From contig NC_008699.1 in assembly GCF_000015265.1 (NCBI RefSeq), positions 1,612,001 to 1,676,000 on the forward strand: a stretch of DNA of 64,000 nt, read 5' to 3'. A program made the translations under genes and the position numbers. Under the pieces are notes generated by a model. The model saw nothing but the letters and a program-made list of their open reading frames with translations, did not search any database and was not told the origin of the DNA. How positions within the stretch are numbered: position 1 is the stretch's first letter; each line of letters starts with the position of its first letter. The DNA is from Nocardioides sp. JS614. GTDB lineage: Bacteria > Actinomycetota > Actinomycetes > Propionibacteriales > Nocardioidaceae. Positions 48,322 to 57,202 of this stretch are shown here, piece after piece.

Positions 48322-48567
48322 GACCGTCTTGATTGGGGACCTACAACCTGACGTCCGTGCGTCACGGTCGCCTTGTCTATGGGAGCGACGTTGCCTGGCA
48401 AGCCGGCCATTGAGTCACTTGGGGCCTCGGACCGGCAGCCGGCTCTCGTGAGGATTTCAAGATTTTTCGGTTTGTGAGCCATCCGGTGAGGCAGTTGGTG
48501 AGCGTGTCGGTGAGGACCGTCTTCTTCCGTGGAGTTCCGCCTGGATCCACGGAAAGGAACTCCGCCG
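48322..48567. other. cargo-transfer module junction with hairpin
   Basis: No gene is seen here. TTCCGTGGA (48525-48533) and TCCACGGAA (48546-48554) form a 9-bp stem with a 12-nt loop directly before the ribosome site of the sigma-like gene; it could be an operator or an RNA structure that hides the site. AGGACCGTCTT occurs twice (48322 and 48514). The stretch 48460-48490 is AT-rich for the window. Confidence 0.45.
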
Positions 48568-49371
48568 ATGCCTTCGATCACGCAAGCGGGCATCACGCCC
48601 CGCGAACTCGACGACCTCGTCGACGGCGAGCGCTGGCGAGCGTGGTGCCGCGCCCGACCCGAACTCGAAGCCTTCGACTCGCTGGCCAATATCAGGCGCC
48701 TGAGGGGCGCGGCCGAGGACCAGGCGCTCGGCGCCCTCCTTTGGCTGGGAGCGGCCGAGGGAGGCGACGACCAGCTCGCGGCTGTCGCGGTGCTCCACCA
48801 ACTCGGCGCCTCCATCCGGATCATCGCCAGGCACTTCTGGTACGCCGCCGACGGCGAGGCGGACGGCATCGTCGCGGGCGCCATGTGGGAGCAGATCCGT
48901 GCCTACGACTGGCGTGAGCGAACTGGGCGCCATGCGCAGGCGATCCACCACGCGACCAGGAAGTCGGTGCGCTCGGCGTTGCTTCGCGACCCCTCCCGGT
49001 GGCAGACGCGAGGGGTGATCCCGCTCAACCCCCAGTCGTGGCTCTTCGAAGCAGTGATGGAGCGACAGATCGGGGCGGAGCTCCAGGTGACCGACCTCGG
49101 GCCCCAGGATGAGCTGCAGGCGCTCCTCTGCTGGTCCCTACGGACCGGCGTCCTCGGTGACGACGAAGTCGCACTGCTCACGGAGCTTCTCGACGCCGAC
49201 CGGGACAACCCCCGCATCACGAAGTGGATGCGGGGAGCCTGCTCGACTTTGGCAGTGGAACGGGCGGCGTCGGCGCGCGGCGTCTGCGCCAAGTCCGTGA
49301 CCCGGGCCCGTGATCGAGCCATCGCGAAACTCCGCGTGGCAGCCCCGAACTTCCTCGACGAGGTCGCGTGA
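48568..49371 (+). CDS. sigma-factor-like or HTH regulator of the transfer region
   Basis: The 267-residue protein is all-helical. Its C-terminal 60 residues (ITKWMRGACSTLAVERAASARGVCAKSVTRARDRAIAKLRVAAP) look like a sigma region 4 helix-turn-helix, and the N-terminal part (LDDLVDGERWRAWCRARPELEAF, then a helical RHFWYAADGEADGIVAGAMWEQIR) is placed like a sigma region 2 but is not a clear match. ATG 48568 follows AAAGGAAC. It is the first gene of the type IV module, and the third bipartite motif lies immediately after it. It may direct transcription from those motifs. Confidence 0.5.
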   Translation: MPSITQAGITPRELDDLVDGERWRAWCRARPELEAFDSLANIRRLRGAAEDQALGALLWLGAAEGGDDQLAAVAVLHQLGASIRIIARHFWYAADGEADGIVAGAMWEQIRAYDWRERTGRHAQAIHHATRKSVRSALLRDPSRWQTRGVIPLNPQSWLFEAVMERQIGAELQVTDLGPQDELQALLCWSLRTGVLGDDEVALLTELLDADRDNPRITKWMRGACSTLAVERAASARGVCAKSVTRARDRAIAKLRVAAPNFLDEVA

Positions 49372-49375
49372 TGAC

Positions 49376-49407
49376 TGTCCACTCCACCCCCGTTGGCGCG
49401 CTTGAAG
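49376..49407 (+). promoter_or_regulatory. bipartite element motif, copy 3
   Basis: TGTCC (49376-49380) then ACTC, 17-bp spacing, and GCGCTTGAAG (49398-49407), followed by GGG and ATG 49413. Here the second box includes the ribosome binding site of the next gene. Confidence 0.55.
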
Positions 49408-49412
49408 GGGAC

Positions 49413-49652
49413 ATGAAGACCTGCCCTTCCCCAGAGACGCTCCCGATCGAGGCCGGCGACGTCGAATGGGTCGCCGACCTGTTCGACACGCTTCGCGCAG
49501 GTGACATCGACGCCATCGTCGATCGCCTCGACGAGGTGGCTCGGCTCGCCCGCAAGTCCGCCAAGGCACGTCGCATGTTGGGCACGGTCGATCCGAGATT
49601 GCTCAGCCAGGGGCTCGCGCTCCACCGGGTCAGGGGCGAGGCGTCCCGATGA
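49413..49652 (+). CDS. small helical protein of the transfer operon
   Basis: The 79-residue protein is acidic to neutral and mainly helical: VEWVADLFDTLRAGDIDAIVDRLDEVARLARKSAKARRML. No family is recognised. ATG 49413 has GAAGGGG directly upstream and follows the bipartite motif; an in-frame ATG at 49371 overlapping the previous stop is also possible and would give 93 residues. It overlaps the ParA-like gene by 4 bp. Confidence 0.55.
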   Translation: MKTCPSPETLPIEAGDVEWVADLFDTLRAGDIDAIVDRLDEVARLARKSAKARRMLGTVDPRLLSQGLALHRVRGEASR

Positions 49653-50371
49653 ATGCCGTCACCGAGCCTGTCGCCCTCGCCGATCTCGTGGCCGCAGTAC
49701 GCCGCCAACTGGCAAGCGCAGCCCCTCCGACCTGGATGGCGACCTCACTCCTGGGAGCGAGCACGAGCGTGCGCGGTGCTCACCAAGGCGCTGGAGCCAG
49801 CACAGTGTCAGTTGCCCTGGCCGAGGCGCTCGCTGAGAACGGTGACGCCGGCGGCGCCACGATCGTCGACCTCACTGACGACGAGTCGTTCGGTGCCTGC
49901 GCGACGATCGAGGCACGTGCCGACGTCGGGCTACGAGGATGGTCCGGCGGTCGTCGAGGCAAGGTCCGGGTCGTGCGTCCCACCTGCGGTGTCGCCGATG
50001 CCGACGCCATTCCGGGCAGCGTCGTCGTGGACACCGGCGAGTGCGGCTGGCCCGAGCGGTCTGACGTGCTGGTCATGCGGGCGACCATCCCCAGCGTCCT
50101 TCGCGCCGAGCGGGTGCTCGACACTTCGTCGGCGTACGCGGTCGCCGTCGTCGCCGCAAACAAGTGGCCCTCGACCGTACGAGCCTCCCGTGGACCACGG
50201 CTCATGGCCGCCGAGGCTGAGAACCGGGTCGTGTTCTTCCCGCGCGAGGCCGAACTCGAGATCAACGGGTTGTCGGCCGATGACCTGCCCGCGAGCACGC
50301 GCCGCTCGGCCATCCGCCTGCGCGAGCTCCTGGACCGCGAGGAGCGGGACGAGATCGGAGCCAGCGCATGA
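49649..50371 (+). CDS. ParA/MinD-like P-loop protein with altered Walker A
   Basis: The 240-residue protein shows GAHQGAGASTVSVALAEAL near residue 45, a ParA-type deviant Walker A in which both lysines are gone, then ATIVDLTDDESFGAC, SVVVDTGECGW and VMRATIPSVLRAERVLD, which match the switch and C-terminal strands. It may be an inactive positioning protein for the transfer apparatus, comparable to the CpaE-like protein at 21488. It overlaps the genes on both sides. Confidence 0.62.
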   Translation: MNAVTEPVALADLVAAVRRQLASAAPPTWMATSLLGASTSVRGAHQGAGASTVSVALAEALAENGDAGGATIVDLTDDESFGACATIEARADVGLRGWSGGRRGKVRVVRPTCGVADADAIPGSVVVDTGECGWPERSDVLVMRATIPSVLRAERVLDTSSAYAVAVVAANKWPSTVRASRGPRLMAAEAENRVVFFPREAELEINGLSADDLPASTRRSAIRLRELLDREERDEIGASA

Positions 50372-50640
50372 TCCTTCAAGCCATCAACGACGTCTGCGCC
50401 CAGGCGCCGACCGGCATCGACCGGTACGCCGACATGCTGCTCGGCTGGGTGAAGTACGGCGTGGCGGCCGTCATCATCGCCGGCGGGTTCGTGTCGATCG
50501 GCGCGCTGGTCGTCGGCAAGCTCGGCAGCATGTCCCGGGCCGCCCAACTGGGCGCGTCCGGCCTCATCTACTCCGTCCTGGCTGCCGTCGGCTACGTGAC
50601 GATCTACGGCATCCTCAACGCGATCGTCGGGAACTGCTGA
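50368..50640 (+). CDS. VirB2/TrbC-like two-helix membrane protein
   Basis: The 90-residue protein has two hydrophobic helices (VKYGVAAVIIAGGFVSIGALVVG and LIYSVLAAVGYVTIYGILNAIV) joined by a short basic loop, with two cysteines near the ends. Size, topology and position before the VirB6/VirB4 genes suit the pilin-like VirB2/TrbC component. No signal peptide cleavage site is clear. Its stop shares bases with the next ATG. Confidence 0.62.
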   Translation: MILQAINDVCAQAPTGIDRYADMLLGWVKYGVAAVIIAGGFVSIGALVVGKLGSMSRAAQLGASGLIYSVLAAVGYVTIYGILNAIVGNC

Positions 50641-51419
50641 TGTCCGCGCGCAACGCAGCTGCACGGATGCTGTCCGGGCCGGACGAGTGGAACCGGCGGC
50701 GCCTACAGGTCCTTCTCGTCGTCGCGGTGAGCATCATGGCCGCGGTCGTCGGCGGGATCGTTTGGTCAATCATCGAGCTGCTCCACGGCGACCAAGGCTC
50801 GACGCAAGCCGAGACTGCTGAGCGCGCACCCGCAGATCAAGCCTGGGGCGATACGTCGCTGGATGGTGCGCAGCCGGGCACGCTGTCGAGGGGATCGACC
50901 GGCGTCATCCACATCCCGCAGCCCCGCTCCCTCGGAGAGGCGCAGGTCGGCACGACGTTCCCGAGGTCGCCGGAGGGTGCACTGGCGCAGTTGATCGCGA
51001 TCGACCGCCGAGCGATCGAGTCCGGATCTGTCGTGACGGCGCAGGACGTCATCTCAGCCTGGGCGGCTCCCGGAGGCCCGACCCCAGACTCGTGGTCGGG
51101 TGTCGCCGCGGTCCAGTCGTTGCTCGAGTCCGCCGGCCTCCCCGCGAATGGGTCGACCGAGCTGGCCATCCAGCTCGAACCGGCCATGGGCCTGGTCCAG
51201 GACGAAACGCCGACCGTCTGCGTCGACTTCATCCTCACTGTCACGGTGCGAGGCGGGCAGCCGGCCCGGATCGCGGCGGCCGACTGCCAGCACATGACCT
51301 GGATGGGCGACCGGTGGGTCATCGCGGCGGGCGACGAGGCAGCAGCGACCCCGTCGCTGTGGCCGGGCTCCCAGGCCTCCTACGACGCCGGGTATCAGTG
51401 GCTGGAGGTCGAGCCGTGA
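50640..51419 (+). CDS. single-pass conjugation protein, VirB8/TcpC position
   Basis: The 259-residue protein has a basic N-terminus, one transmembrane helix (about residues 24-44), a linker, and a C-terminal domain (residues ~105-259) with SPEGALAQLIAIDRRAIESGSVVTAQDVISAW and VCVDFILTVTVRGGQPARIAAADCQHMTWMGDRWVIAAG. The last part resembles an NTF2-like fold as in VirB8 and TcpC, which link the channel to the envelope. Identity is inferred from position and topology only. Confidence 0.6.
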   Translation: MSARNAAARMLSGPDEWNRRRLQVLLVVAVSIMAAVVGGIVWSIIELLHGDQGSTQAETAERAPADQAWGDTSLDGAQPGTLSRGSTGVIHIPQPRSLGEAQVGTTFPRSPEGALAQLIAIDRRAIESGSVVTAQDVISAWAAPGGPTPDSWSGVAAVQSLLESAGLPANGSTELAIQLEPAMGLVQDETPTVCVDFILTVTVRGGQPARIAAADCQHMTWMGDRWVIAAGDEAAATPSLWPGSQASYDAGYQWLEVEP

Positions 51420-52789
51420 TCACGAACCTCGTCCCGATGATCGACCTCAACCCGTTCCACTGGCTCGGGGACCAGGTCAAGGAGAGCCTGGCCGACACGT
51501 TCACTTCGATGATGATGGCGCTCTGGTCGGCGGCACTGTGGCTGATGGATCTGGTGTTCAGCGTCCTCGACAGATTCCTGACACCAGACGTCACCGACCC
51601 GGGCCTCAACCATCTGTACGGCGTGACCCTGTGGCTGTCGCTGGTCATGGCACTCGTCATCGGGTTCGGCCAGATCGGCCTGGCCGCCGTACGCCGCGAC
51701 GGCCAGACCCTTGGCGCACTCGCGATGGGCATCGTCCAGTACGGAGCCGTCGTCGCCGGCTGGGTCGTAGTCTGCGGCGGCCTGATCGTCGGTTGCGCCG
51801 GACTGACCCGCGGGCTGCTCAGCACTTTGCTCGACGTACCAGGCTTCGCGGGCTACTCCGCCTCGGCCGGGCTGCCAAACCAGGTCGTCGGCACGGTCGA
51901 GGCCGCGGTGCTCGGCCTCTGCTCGCTGTTCCTCGTGATCCCCGCTGCGTTCGGCTATCTGCTCATCATGCTCGTGCGCGAGGCTGCACTGCTGATCCTT
52001 GTCGCCACCATGCCGGTCGCCGCGGCCGGGGCGCTGGGAGAAGGCACCCGAGCGTGGATGTGGAAGTCGATCAGGTGGTTCGTTGCCGCCTGCCTGACCT
52101 CGCCACTCCTGGCCCTGGTGGTCGGCCTCGGCGTCCAGATCTCGCGAGCCTCCTTCCCGGAGGCGAGTACGACGACCCAGGTTGGCTCGCTGGCAGGCGG
52201 CATCGTCAACGCCAACGCGGCGAGCGTCGGGATGGCCGTCGTCGGCTGCTCGGTGTTCGCGATCGCCTGCTTCTGCCCGATGGTGCTCTTCCGACTGCTG
52301 GCGTTCGTCGACCCGGGCACAGCGTCGGGCGCCTCGTTCCGGACCAACCTGGCCGCGAACGGCGGCATCTCCGGCCTGATCTCAGGGAGGCGCGCACAGG
52401 CCGACGGATCCGGCGCCGCGACCCAGGTCGACTCTGACGGCCGGGCGGCGAGTGAGACCGGTGCGGACGCCGAGACGGCCAACCGCTTCCAGTCCCGTGC
52501 GGCCAAGGCCTTCGGCGTCGCCGGCAAGGTGGTCGGCACTGGCATGGACGCGGTCGGGAAGGTCGCATCCACCGGCGCCTCGATGTCGGTCGACGTCATG
52601 GGCCAGGCGGGCGTCGGCCATCAGGGCTACTACGACACGACGCCTCCCCGGCGCACCGGCAAGCCACCACCGCAGCGGACACGCGTCGGCCGCGGACACG
52701 ACGAGGGCGGCGTCGCGAACGACCCGGCGCACATCGCCAACGCCGACGAAGCGGCCGCCGTGGCCGAGGACGGCGCGATGCTGGCATGA
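51416..52789 (+). CDS. VirB6/TrbL-like polytopic membrane protein
   Basis: The 457-residue protein has an amphipathic N-terminal region with WLGDQVKESLADTFTSMM, then about six membrane helices (for example LYGVTLWLSLVMALVIGFGQIGLA and SLFLVIPAAFGYLLIMLVREAALLILVATMPVAAAG), the arrangement of VirB6/TrbL, and a hydrophilic C-terminal tail of ~110 residues rich in Gly, Ser and Arg. It would form the translocation pore. GTG 51416 overlaps the previous stop (GTGA). Confidence 0.78.
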   Translation: MITNLVPMIDLNPFHWLGDQVKESLADTFTSMMMALWSAALWLMDLVFSVLDRFLTPDVTDPGLNHLYGVTLWLSLVMALVIGFGQIGLAAVRRDGQTLGALAMGIVQYGAVVAGWVVVCGGLIVGCAGLTRGLLSTLLDVPGFAGYSASAGLPNQVVGTVEAAVLGLCSLFLVIPAAFGYLLIMLVREAALLILVATMPVAAAGALGEGTRAWMWKSIRWFVAACLTSPLLALVVGLGVQISRASFPEASTTTQVGSLAGGIVNANAASVGMAVVGCSVFAIACFCPMVLFRLLAFVDPGTASGASFRTNLAANGGISGLISGRRAQADGSGAATQVDSDGRAASETGADAETANRFQSRAAKAFGVAGKVVGTGMDAVGKVASTGASMSVDVMGQAGVGHQGYYDTTPPRRTGKPPPQRTRVGRGHDEGGVANDPAHIANADEAAAVAEDGAMLA

Positions 52790-54294
52790 CCGTCTACGGA
52801 GCTTCCACGAGCCGCGACAGGCAGGGCTGGTTCTTCGGCCTCACTGGCCCACAGGTCTTCCTCGTGCTCGCGGCCGCGTTCCCGTGCTGGCTGGCCATGT
52901 CGGTCGGCCAGTGGCGGGCGCTGCTCGGGCTCGTGCCACTGTGGCTCGTCGCCGTCGCGCTGGTCTGCGTCCCCGTGCGCGGCTGGTCGGCCGCTCAGTG
53001 GATCGGGGTCCTGGTCCGTCACGTGATCGGCCGCGCCACCGGATGGACGCGCTTCCAGTCGAAGGCGGCTGCCGGGGAGTTCGAAGACGTGACCGAGGCG
53101 GACCTGCCCGGCGTACTCGCTGGCATCCAGATCCACGACGGACCCCCGATGGCGGGGCGCGCCGTACGCCCCGCGCTCATCCAGAACCACGCCACCCGCA
53201 CTTGGGCCGCGACCGCAAGGGTCGTCCATCCCGGCATCGGCATGGCCGACGACGCGGACCGCGGGCGGATGGGCGCAGGGCTGTCCGAGCTCTTCGAGGC
53301 TGCGTCCGCGAGCAGCCTGATCGACGTAGTCGCCATCTGCGTGCGCACGGTTCCCGACGACGGCACGGAGCGAGCCGAGTGGGTACGCCAGCACGCCCGC
53401 GCTACAGAGCCCGAGATCTCGGCGCGCATCCACGCCCAGCTCGACGCCTCGATCAACGGCGCCGCCGTCCGCACGGAGGCGTTCGTCACCGTCGTCGTCC
53501 GCGAGGACGCGGTCGCCAAGGACGCCCGACGCGCAGGCCGGGGCGTGACCGGACGGGCCCGGATCCTGTACGGCGTCCTCGGGGAGGTCGAGGCCCGACT
53601 CATGGGGGCCATCGGCTGCACACAGGTCACATGGCTCGATAGCGCCGACCTGGCCATCGCGATCAGGACCGGGTTCGAGCCTGGAGACGCTCCCGCGCTC
53701 GCCGACTCGGTGATCCATCACGGCTACGACGGCGACATCGCCGCCGGGGTGCCGGTCGCCGCCGCTGGCCCGACCACGGCGACGACTGCGATGCGCTGCT
53801 ACCGGCACGGCGAGTGGGAGTCGATCGCCACCACCATCCTGCTGCCCCGCAAGGGCGCGGTGATGGGAGCGCTCGCCCGGGCGCTCGTGCCGTCCCAGGT
53901 GGGCGAGCGCCGCGCGCTGACGGTGTTCTTTCACCCCATCGGTCAGGCCGTCGCCGACCGCACGACCGGCCGGGCGGAGATGTCGGCCACGATGGCGGCC
54001 GAGGTACGACGCAGGGTCGGGCGCGTCGAACGCGCCCGGGAGCGACGAGCCGTCGAGCAGGTACACGAGACCGACGAGAAGCTGGAGCGCGGTCGATCCC
54101 TCGTACGGCTCTCCTCGGCACTCGCCGTCACCGTGCCGGCGGCCTGGAACGCCCAGGACTACGGCCGCCGCCTCGACGCGTCCGTCCGCCTGTGCGGATT
54201 CACGCCGCTGCCCCTCGACGGTGCCCACGACGCTGCGTTCGCGGCCGCCGTGATCCCGCTGGGCACCGGACTGCCGAAGCGGCGCCGGAGCTGA
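52786..54294 (+). CDS. SCO6880 family conjugation protein
   Basis: The 502-residue protein has two N-terminal helices (FGLTGPQVFLVLAAAFPCWLAM and ALLGLVPLWLVAVALVCVPVRG) that correspond to a PrgI/VirB3 module, followed by a large soluble domain resembling the N-terminal part of VirB4-type proteins without the ATPase motifs (GWSAAQWIGVLVRHVIGRATGWTRFQSKA, ATTILLPRKGAVMGALARALVP). The SCO6880 family is typical of actinobacterial conjugative elements and lies before the VirB4 ATPase, as here. It overlaps the VirB6 stop by 4 bp. Confidence 0.85.
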   Translation: MTVYGASTSRDRQGWFFGLTGPQVFLVLAAAFPCWLAMSVGQWRALLGLVPLWLVAVALVCVPVRGWSAAQWIGVLVRHVIGRATGWTRFQSKAAAGEFEDVTEADLPGVLAGIQIHDGPPMAGRAVRPALIQNHATRTWAATARVVHPGIGMADDADRGRMGAGLSELFEAASASSLIDVVAICVRTVPDDGTERAEWVRQHARATEPEISARIHAQLDASINGAAVRTEAFVTVVVREDAVAKDARRAGRGVTGRARILYGVLGEVEARLMGAIGCTQVTWLDSADLAIAIRTGFEPGDAPALADSVIHHGYDGDIAAGVPVAAAGPTTATTAMRCYRHGEWESIATTILLPRKGAVMGALARALVPSQVGERRALTVFFHPIGQAVADRTTGRAEMSATMAAEVRRRVGRVERARERRAVEQVHETDEKLERGRSLVRLSSALAVTVPAAWNAQDYGRRLDASVRLCGFTPLPLDGAHDAAFAAAVIPLGTGLPKRRRS

Positions 54295-54296
54295 CC

Positions 54297-55787
54297 ATGG
54301 CCCGGCGTACGGCGTCGCGGTCGGTCGACCACCTGCTGACCGACTTCGGCACGCACCTGCCGCGGCAGGAGGCGGCGCCGCCCGCGCCGCCGCCCGACAA
54401 GCCGTTCCCGAAGGTCGTCGGCCGCCGTGGCCGCCGTCAGGCCGGACACGGCTGGGCGCCGACCCTGCCACCGCTGGCCGGCTACCAGATGACGTCGGAG
54501 CAGACCCCGGTCATGTGGCCGCTGATCGCCGGCGGCGGCCTCCCGCCCACGGGCGCACCGATGGGGTTCGACGTCCTGTCCGGCGGGTCCTTCTATTGCG
54601 ACCCGATGGGCTGGGTGAACGACGACTCCATCCCGGTGACCAACCCGAACGTCTTCATCTTCGGCAAGCCCGGTCGTGGCAAGTCGGCCCTGGTCAAGGC
54701 GTTCATGCTCCGGATGATCCGCTTCGGCTACCGGTCGCTGGTCCTCGGCGACGTCAAGGACGAGTACGAGGACATCTCGCGGGCACTCGGCGTCGAGCCG
54801 TACCGGATCGGGCCCGGCCTGCCCGGTCGAATCAACCCGCTCGACGTGGGGCCGCTCGCACTCGATTGGGAGCGGCAGGACCGGGCGGAGACCGCCCGGC
54901 GCGGTGCGATCATCTTCAACCGGTGGCTGGCGCTGATCCGCGGACTCGTCGGGTCGCAGCAGGTGCCGTTCACGCCGACAGAGGCGCGCATCATCACGCA
55001 CGTCCTGCGTGACCTCACGGGATGGACGACTGGCCAGACGACGTTGGCGCCGGTGACGATCCCGATGGTCTGGAAGGCCCTAGACGACCCGAGCGAAGCG
55101 CTCGTGGAAGCTTGCCGCTACGACTCTCGGCAGGGCTTCTTCGACAGCAGCCGGGCGTTGCGTGACGCCCTGGGCTCGTTGTGCCAGGGCGAACTAGAGG
55201 GGCTCTTCGACGCACCCTCGACGTTCCAGCCGAACTGGCGCGCCCCGATCCAGACGCTGTCGCTCAACACGCTCCACTCAGCCGGCAACGAGGCCGCCGT
55301 CGGCATCGCCCTGATGTGCCTCAACTCCTGGGGCCAGGGGATCCGCGAGATGGCCGAGCCCGGTGACCGCCGGATCGTGCTGCGTGACGAGGCATGGATG
55401 CAGACCCGCCTCGGCGTCGAGGCGGTCAAGACACTCGACTCCAACTTGCGGCTATCCCGAAATGACGGCGACGTCCAGCTGGTGACCTACCACAAGCCGT
55501 CCGACCCGCTCTCTGCCGGCGACTCCGGTTCGCAGGCGGCACAGATCGCCAAGGACCTGCTGCACCTTGCCGACGTGCGCATCCTGCTTGGGCAGGACGA
55601 GGAGGTCGCCAACGAGCTCGGCCACTTGCTCGGGCTGACACGGATGCAGCAGGACCTCGTCACCGGGTGGGCGATGCAGGACAAGGGCCGCGCGCTGTGG
55701 ATGGTCGGAGACCGTCGGTTCAAGGTCGCGACGGTCCTCTCGCCGATCGAACGGCGGCTGACGTTCACCAACGAAGCGGTGGCCTGA
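54297..55787 (+). CDS. VirB4-like conjugal transfer ATPase
   Basis: The 496-residue protein has Walker A GKPGRGKS (about residues 123-130) and Walker B in RRIVLRDEAWMQTR (about 358-371), with SRNDGDVQLVTYHKPSD as the following motif and the FAMQDKGRALWMVGD-like end typical for VirB4. It lacks the N-terminal domain of classical VirB4, which is encoded separately as SCO6880. It would power assembly and substrate movement of the type IV system at the membrane. Confidence 0.9.
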   Translation: MARRTASRSVDHLLTDFGTHLPRQEAAPPAPPPDKPFPKVVGRRGRRQAGHGWAPTLPPLAGYQMTSEQTPVMWPLIAGGGLPPTGAPMGFDVLSGGSFYCDPMGWVNDDSIPVTNPNVFIFGKPGRGKSALVKAFMLRMIRFGYRSLVLGDVKDEYEDISRALGVEPYRIGPGLPGRINPLDVGPLALDWERQDRAETARRGAIIFNRWLALIRGLVGSQQVPFTPTEARIITHVLRDLTGWTTGQTTLAPVTIPMVWKALDDPSEALVEACRYDSRQGFFDSSRALRDALGSLCQGELEGLFDAPSTFQPNWRAPIQTLSLNTLHSAGNEAAVGIALMCLNSWGQGIREMAEPGDRRIVLRDEAWMQTRLGVEAVKTLDSNLRLSRNDGDVQLVTYHKPSDPLSAGDSGSQAAQIAKDLLHLADVRILLGQDEEVANELGHLLGLTRMQQDLVTGWAMQDKGRALWMVGDRRFKVATVLSPIERRLTFTNEAVA

Positions 55788-55790
55788 GCC

Positions 55791-56837
55791 GTGGCCGGGA
55801 AGGCGACGTACGCCGTCGGGATGCTGGCGGTTCCGATCGCGGTCCCGATCATCTTCCTGCTCGTGGTCGGCGGCCAGGCGGCGTCATCGTCCGCCTCGGC
55901 GTGCGGGCCGTCGATTGCCGGTGTCGTCGCTGAAGATCCCGATCTCGACGATGAGCAGATGCAGGTCGCTCGGCAGATCGTGGCCGCCGTGCGCGCCTTT
56001 CCCGCGACTGCCGACAAGCCGCATGCCGCTGTGATCGCCCTGGCCACCGCGAGGCAGGAGTCCGGCATCCGGAACCTGGACTACGGCGACCGCGACTCGC
56101 TCGGCGCGTTCCAGCAGCGCCCGTCGCAGGGGTGGGGCACGCCGGACCAGGTGATGAACGTTCCGCACGCCACGACGACGTTCCTGGAGCACCTCGTGCT
56201 CGTCCCCGACTGGGAGACGCGGCGCGTCACGGACGTCGCCGCCGACGTCCAGCGGCCGGCCAAGGAGTACCGGGGCTTGTACGAGCAGTGGGTTCCTCTC
56301 GCGACTCGCCTCACCGAACAGCTGTGGCCGCAGGCCGCGTCGCTGATGCCAACGAACTCGTCGACCTGCACACAGCCGGCGACCGGCACCGGTGGCGTTG
56401 TCTACCCGGTGCCTCCGGCGTTCATCGGGGCTGACAGCCACAACTGGGGAGGAAGCGGGAGCCACTGGAGCATTTGGCATACGGGCACGGACTTCTCCGT
56501 CCCGTGCGGGACACCCGTCCTCGCCGCGACGGCAGGCACCGTAGAGATCGAAACCGACCAGGCGTGGGCGGGCACGTGGCTCGTCAAGGTCGTCACCAGC
56601 CCGGACTCGGTCGCCACCTGGTACGCGCACATGCAGAAGCTCGACGTGAGCCCGGGCGAGCAGGTCAGGGCCGGGCAGCAACTCGGCGAGGTGGGCGCCC
56701 GTGGGAATGCCACCGGCTGCCACCTGCATTTCGAGGTGCACCTGCACAACGGCAGCATCTACGGACCCGACAACGTCGACCCGAGTCAGTGGCTCGCGCA
56801 GAACACCTCCCTGGCCAGCGCGACGCTGCGAGGATGA
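55791..56837 (+). CDS. M23 peptidase with lysozyme-like domain
   Basis: The 348-residue protein has an N-terminal membrane anchor (residues 5-30), a lytic-transglycosylase-like domain (VIALATARQESGIRNLDYGDRDSLGAFQQRPSQGWG near residue 85), and a C-terminal LytM/M23 domain with HTGTDFSVPCGTPV near 225 and HLHFEVHLHNG near 310 (zinc ligands His, Asp, His). It opens the peptidoglycan locally for the transfer channel, the VirB1 role. GTG 55791 follows the VirB4 stop by 3 bp. Confidence 0.9.
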   Translation: MAGKATYAVGMLAVPIAVPIIFLLVVGGQAASSSASACGPSIAGVVAEDPDLDDEQMQVARQIVAAVRAFPATADKPHAAVIALATARQESGIRNLDYGDRDSLGAFQQRPSQGWGTPDQVMNVPHATTTFLEHLVLVPDWETRRVTDVAADVQRPAKEYRGLYEQWVPLATRLTEQLWPQAASLMPTNSSTCTQPATGTGGVVYPVPPAFIGADSHNWGGSGSHWSIWHTGTDFSVPCGTPVLAATAGTVEIETDQAWAGTWLVKVVTSPDSVATWYAHMQKLDVSPGEQVRAGQQLGEVGARGNATGCHLHFEVHLHNGSIYGPDNVDPSQWLAQNTSLASATLRG

Positions 56838-56841
56838 CCGT

Positions 56842-57192
56842 GTGAAGAAAGCTGATGTCGAGGCCGCGTTCGTGCCCTACCTCCTCGAGCGCGGCTGGGA
56901 TGTTGATATCGACAAGGCGGACCACGCCGACGTGGTAGCGCGACGCGGCGCGGAGCACATCGTCGCGGAGGTCAAGGGCACCACTGCCGCGCCCGGGCTC
57001 GATGTAGACACGGCCTACGGGCAGCTGCTGCGACGAATGGGCGACCGACCGGAGGGCACTCGCTTCGCGATCGTGGTGCCGGAATCGGCGCGCAAGGCGG
57101 CCCTGCGTGTACCTGAAGAGATCCGCTGGAGGTTCGGAATCGATGTCTGGGTCGTGGACGAGCTCGGCTCGGTTGTGTTGATCCAGGACTGA
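56842..57192 (+). CDS. PD-(D/E)XK nuclease-like small protein
   Basis: The 116-residue protein shows the core of a restriction-endonuclease-like fold: DADVVARRGAEHIVAEVKGTT-type segment DHADVVARRGAEHIVAEVKG near residues 29-48, with D...E-x-K as catalytic signature, followed by a helical DVDTAYGQLLRRMGD and a strand FAIVVPES. It has no separate DNA-binding domain. It is embedded in the type IV operon, where a nuclease is unusual; it could resolve or protect transfer DNA. GTG 56842 lies 4 bp after the M23 stop. Confidence 0.6.
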   Translation: MKKADVEAAFVPYLLERGWDVDIDKADHADVVARRGAEHIVAEVKGTTAAPGLDVDTAYGQLLRRMGDRPEGTRFAIVVPESARKAALRVPEEIRWRFGIDVWVVDELGSVVLIQD

Positions 57193-57202
57193 CAGCATCA
57201 TT

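Noticed and set aside
13853..48515. 17-bp near-repeat (GTGAGC...TCGGTGAG) at 13854-13870 and 48499-48515, possible att or cargo boundary repeat
   Set aside because: Matches 15 of 17 bases but flanks are unrelated and it contains simple GTGAG repeats; chance or low complexity is a sufficient explanation.
48132..48884. 250-residue minus-strand frame over the PIG-L end and sigma-like gene
   Set aside because: Ser/Arg/Ala-rich product antisense to two genes, without domain or start signal.
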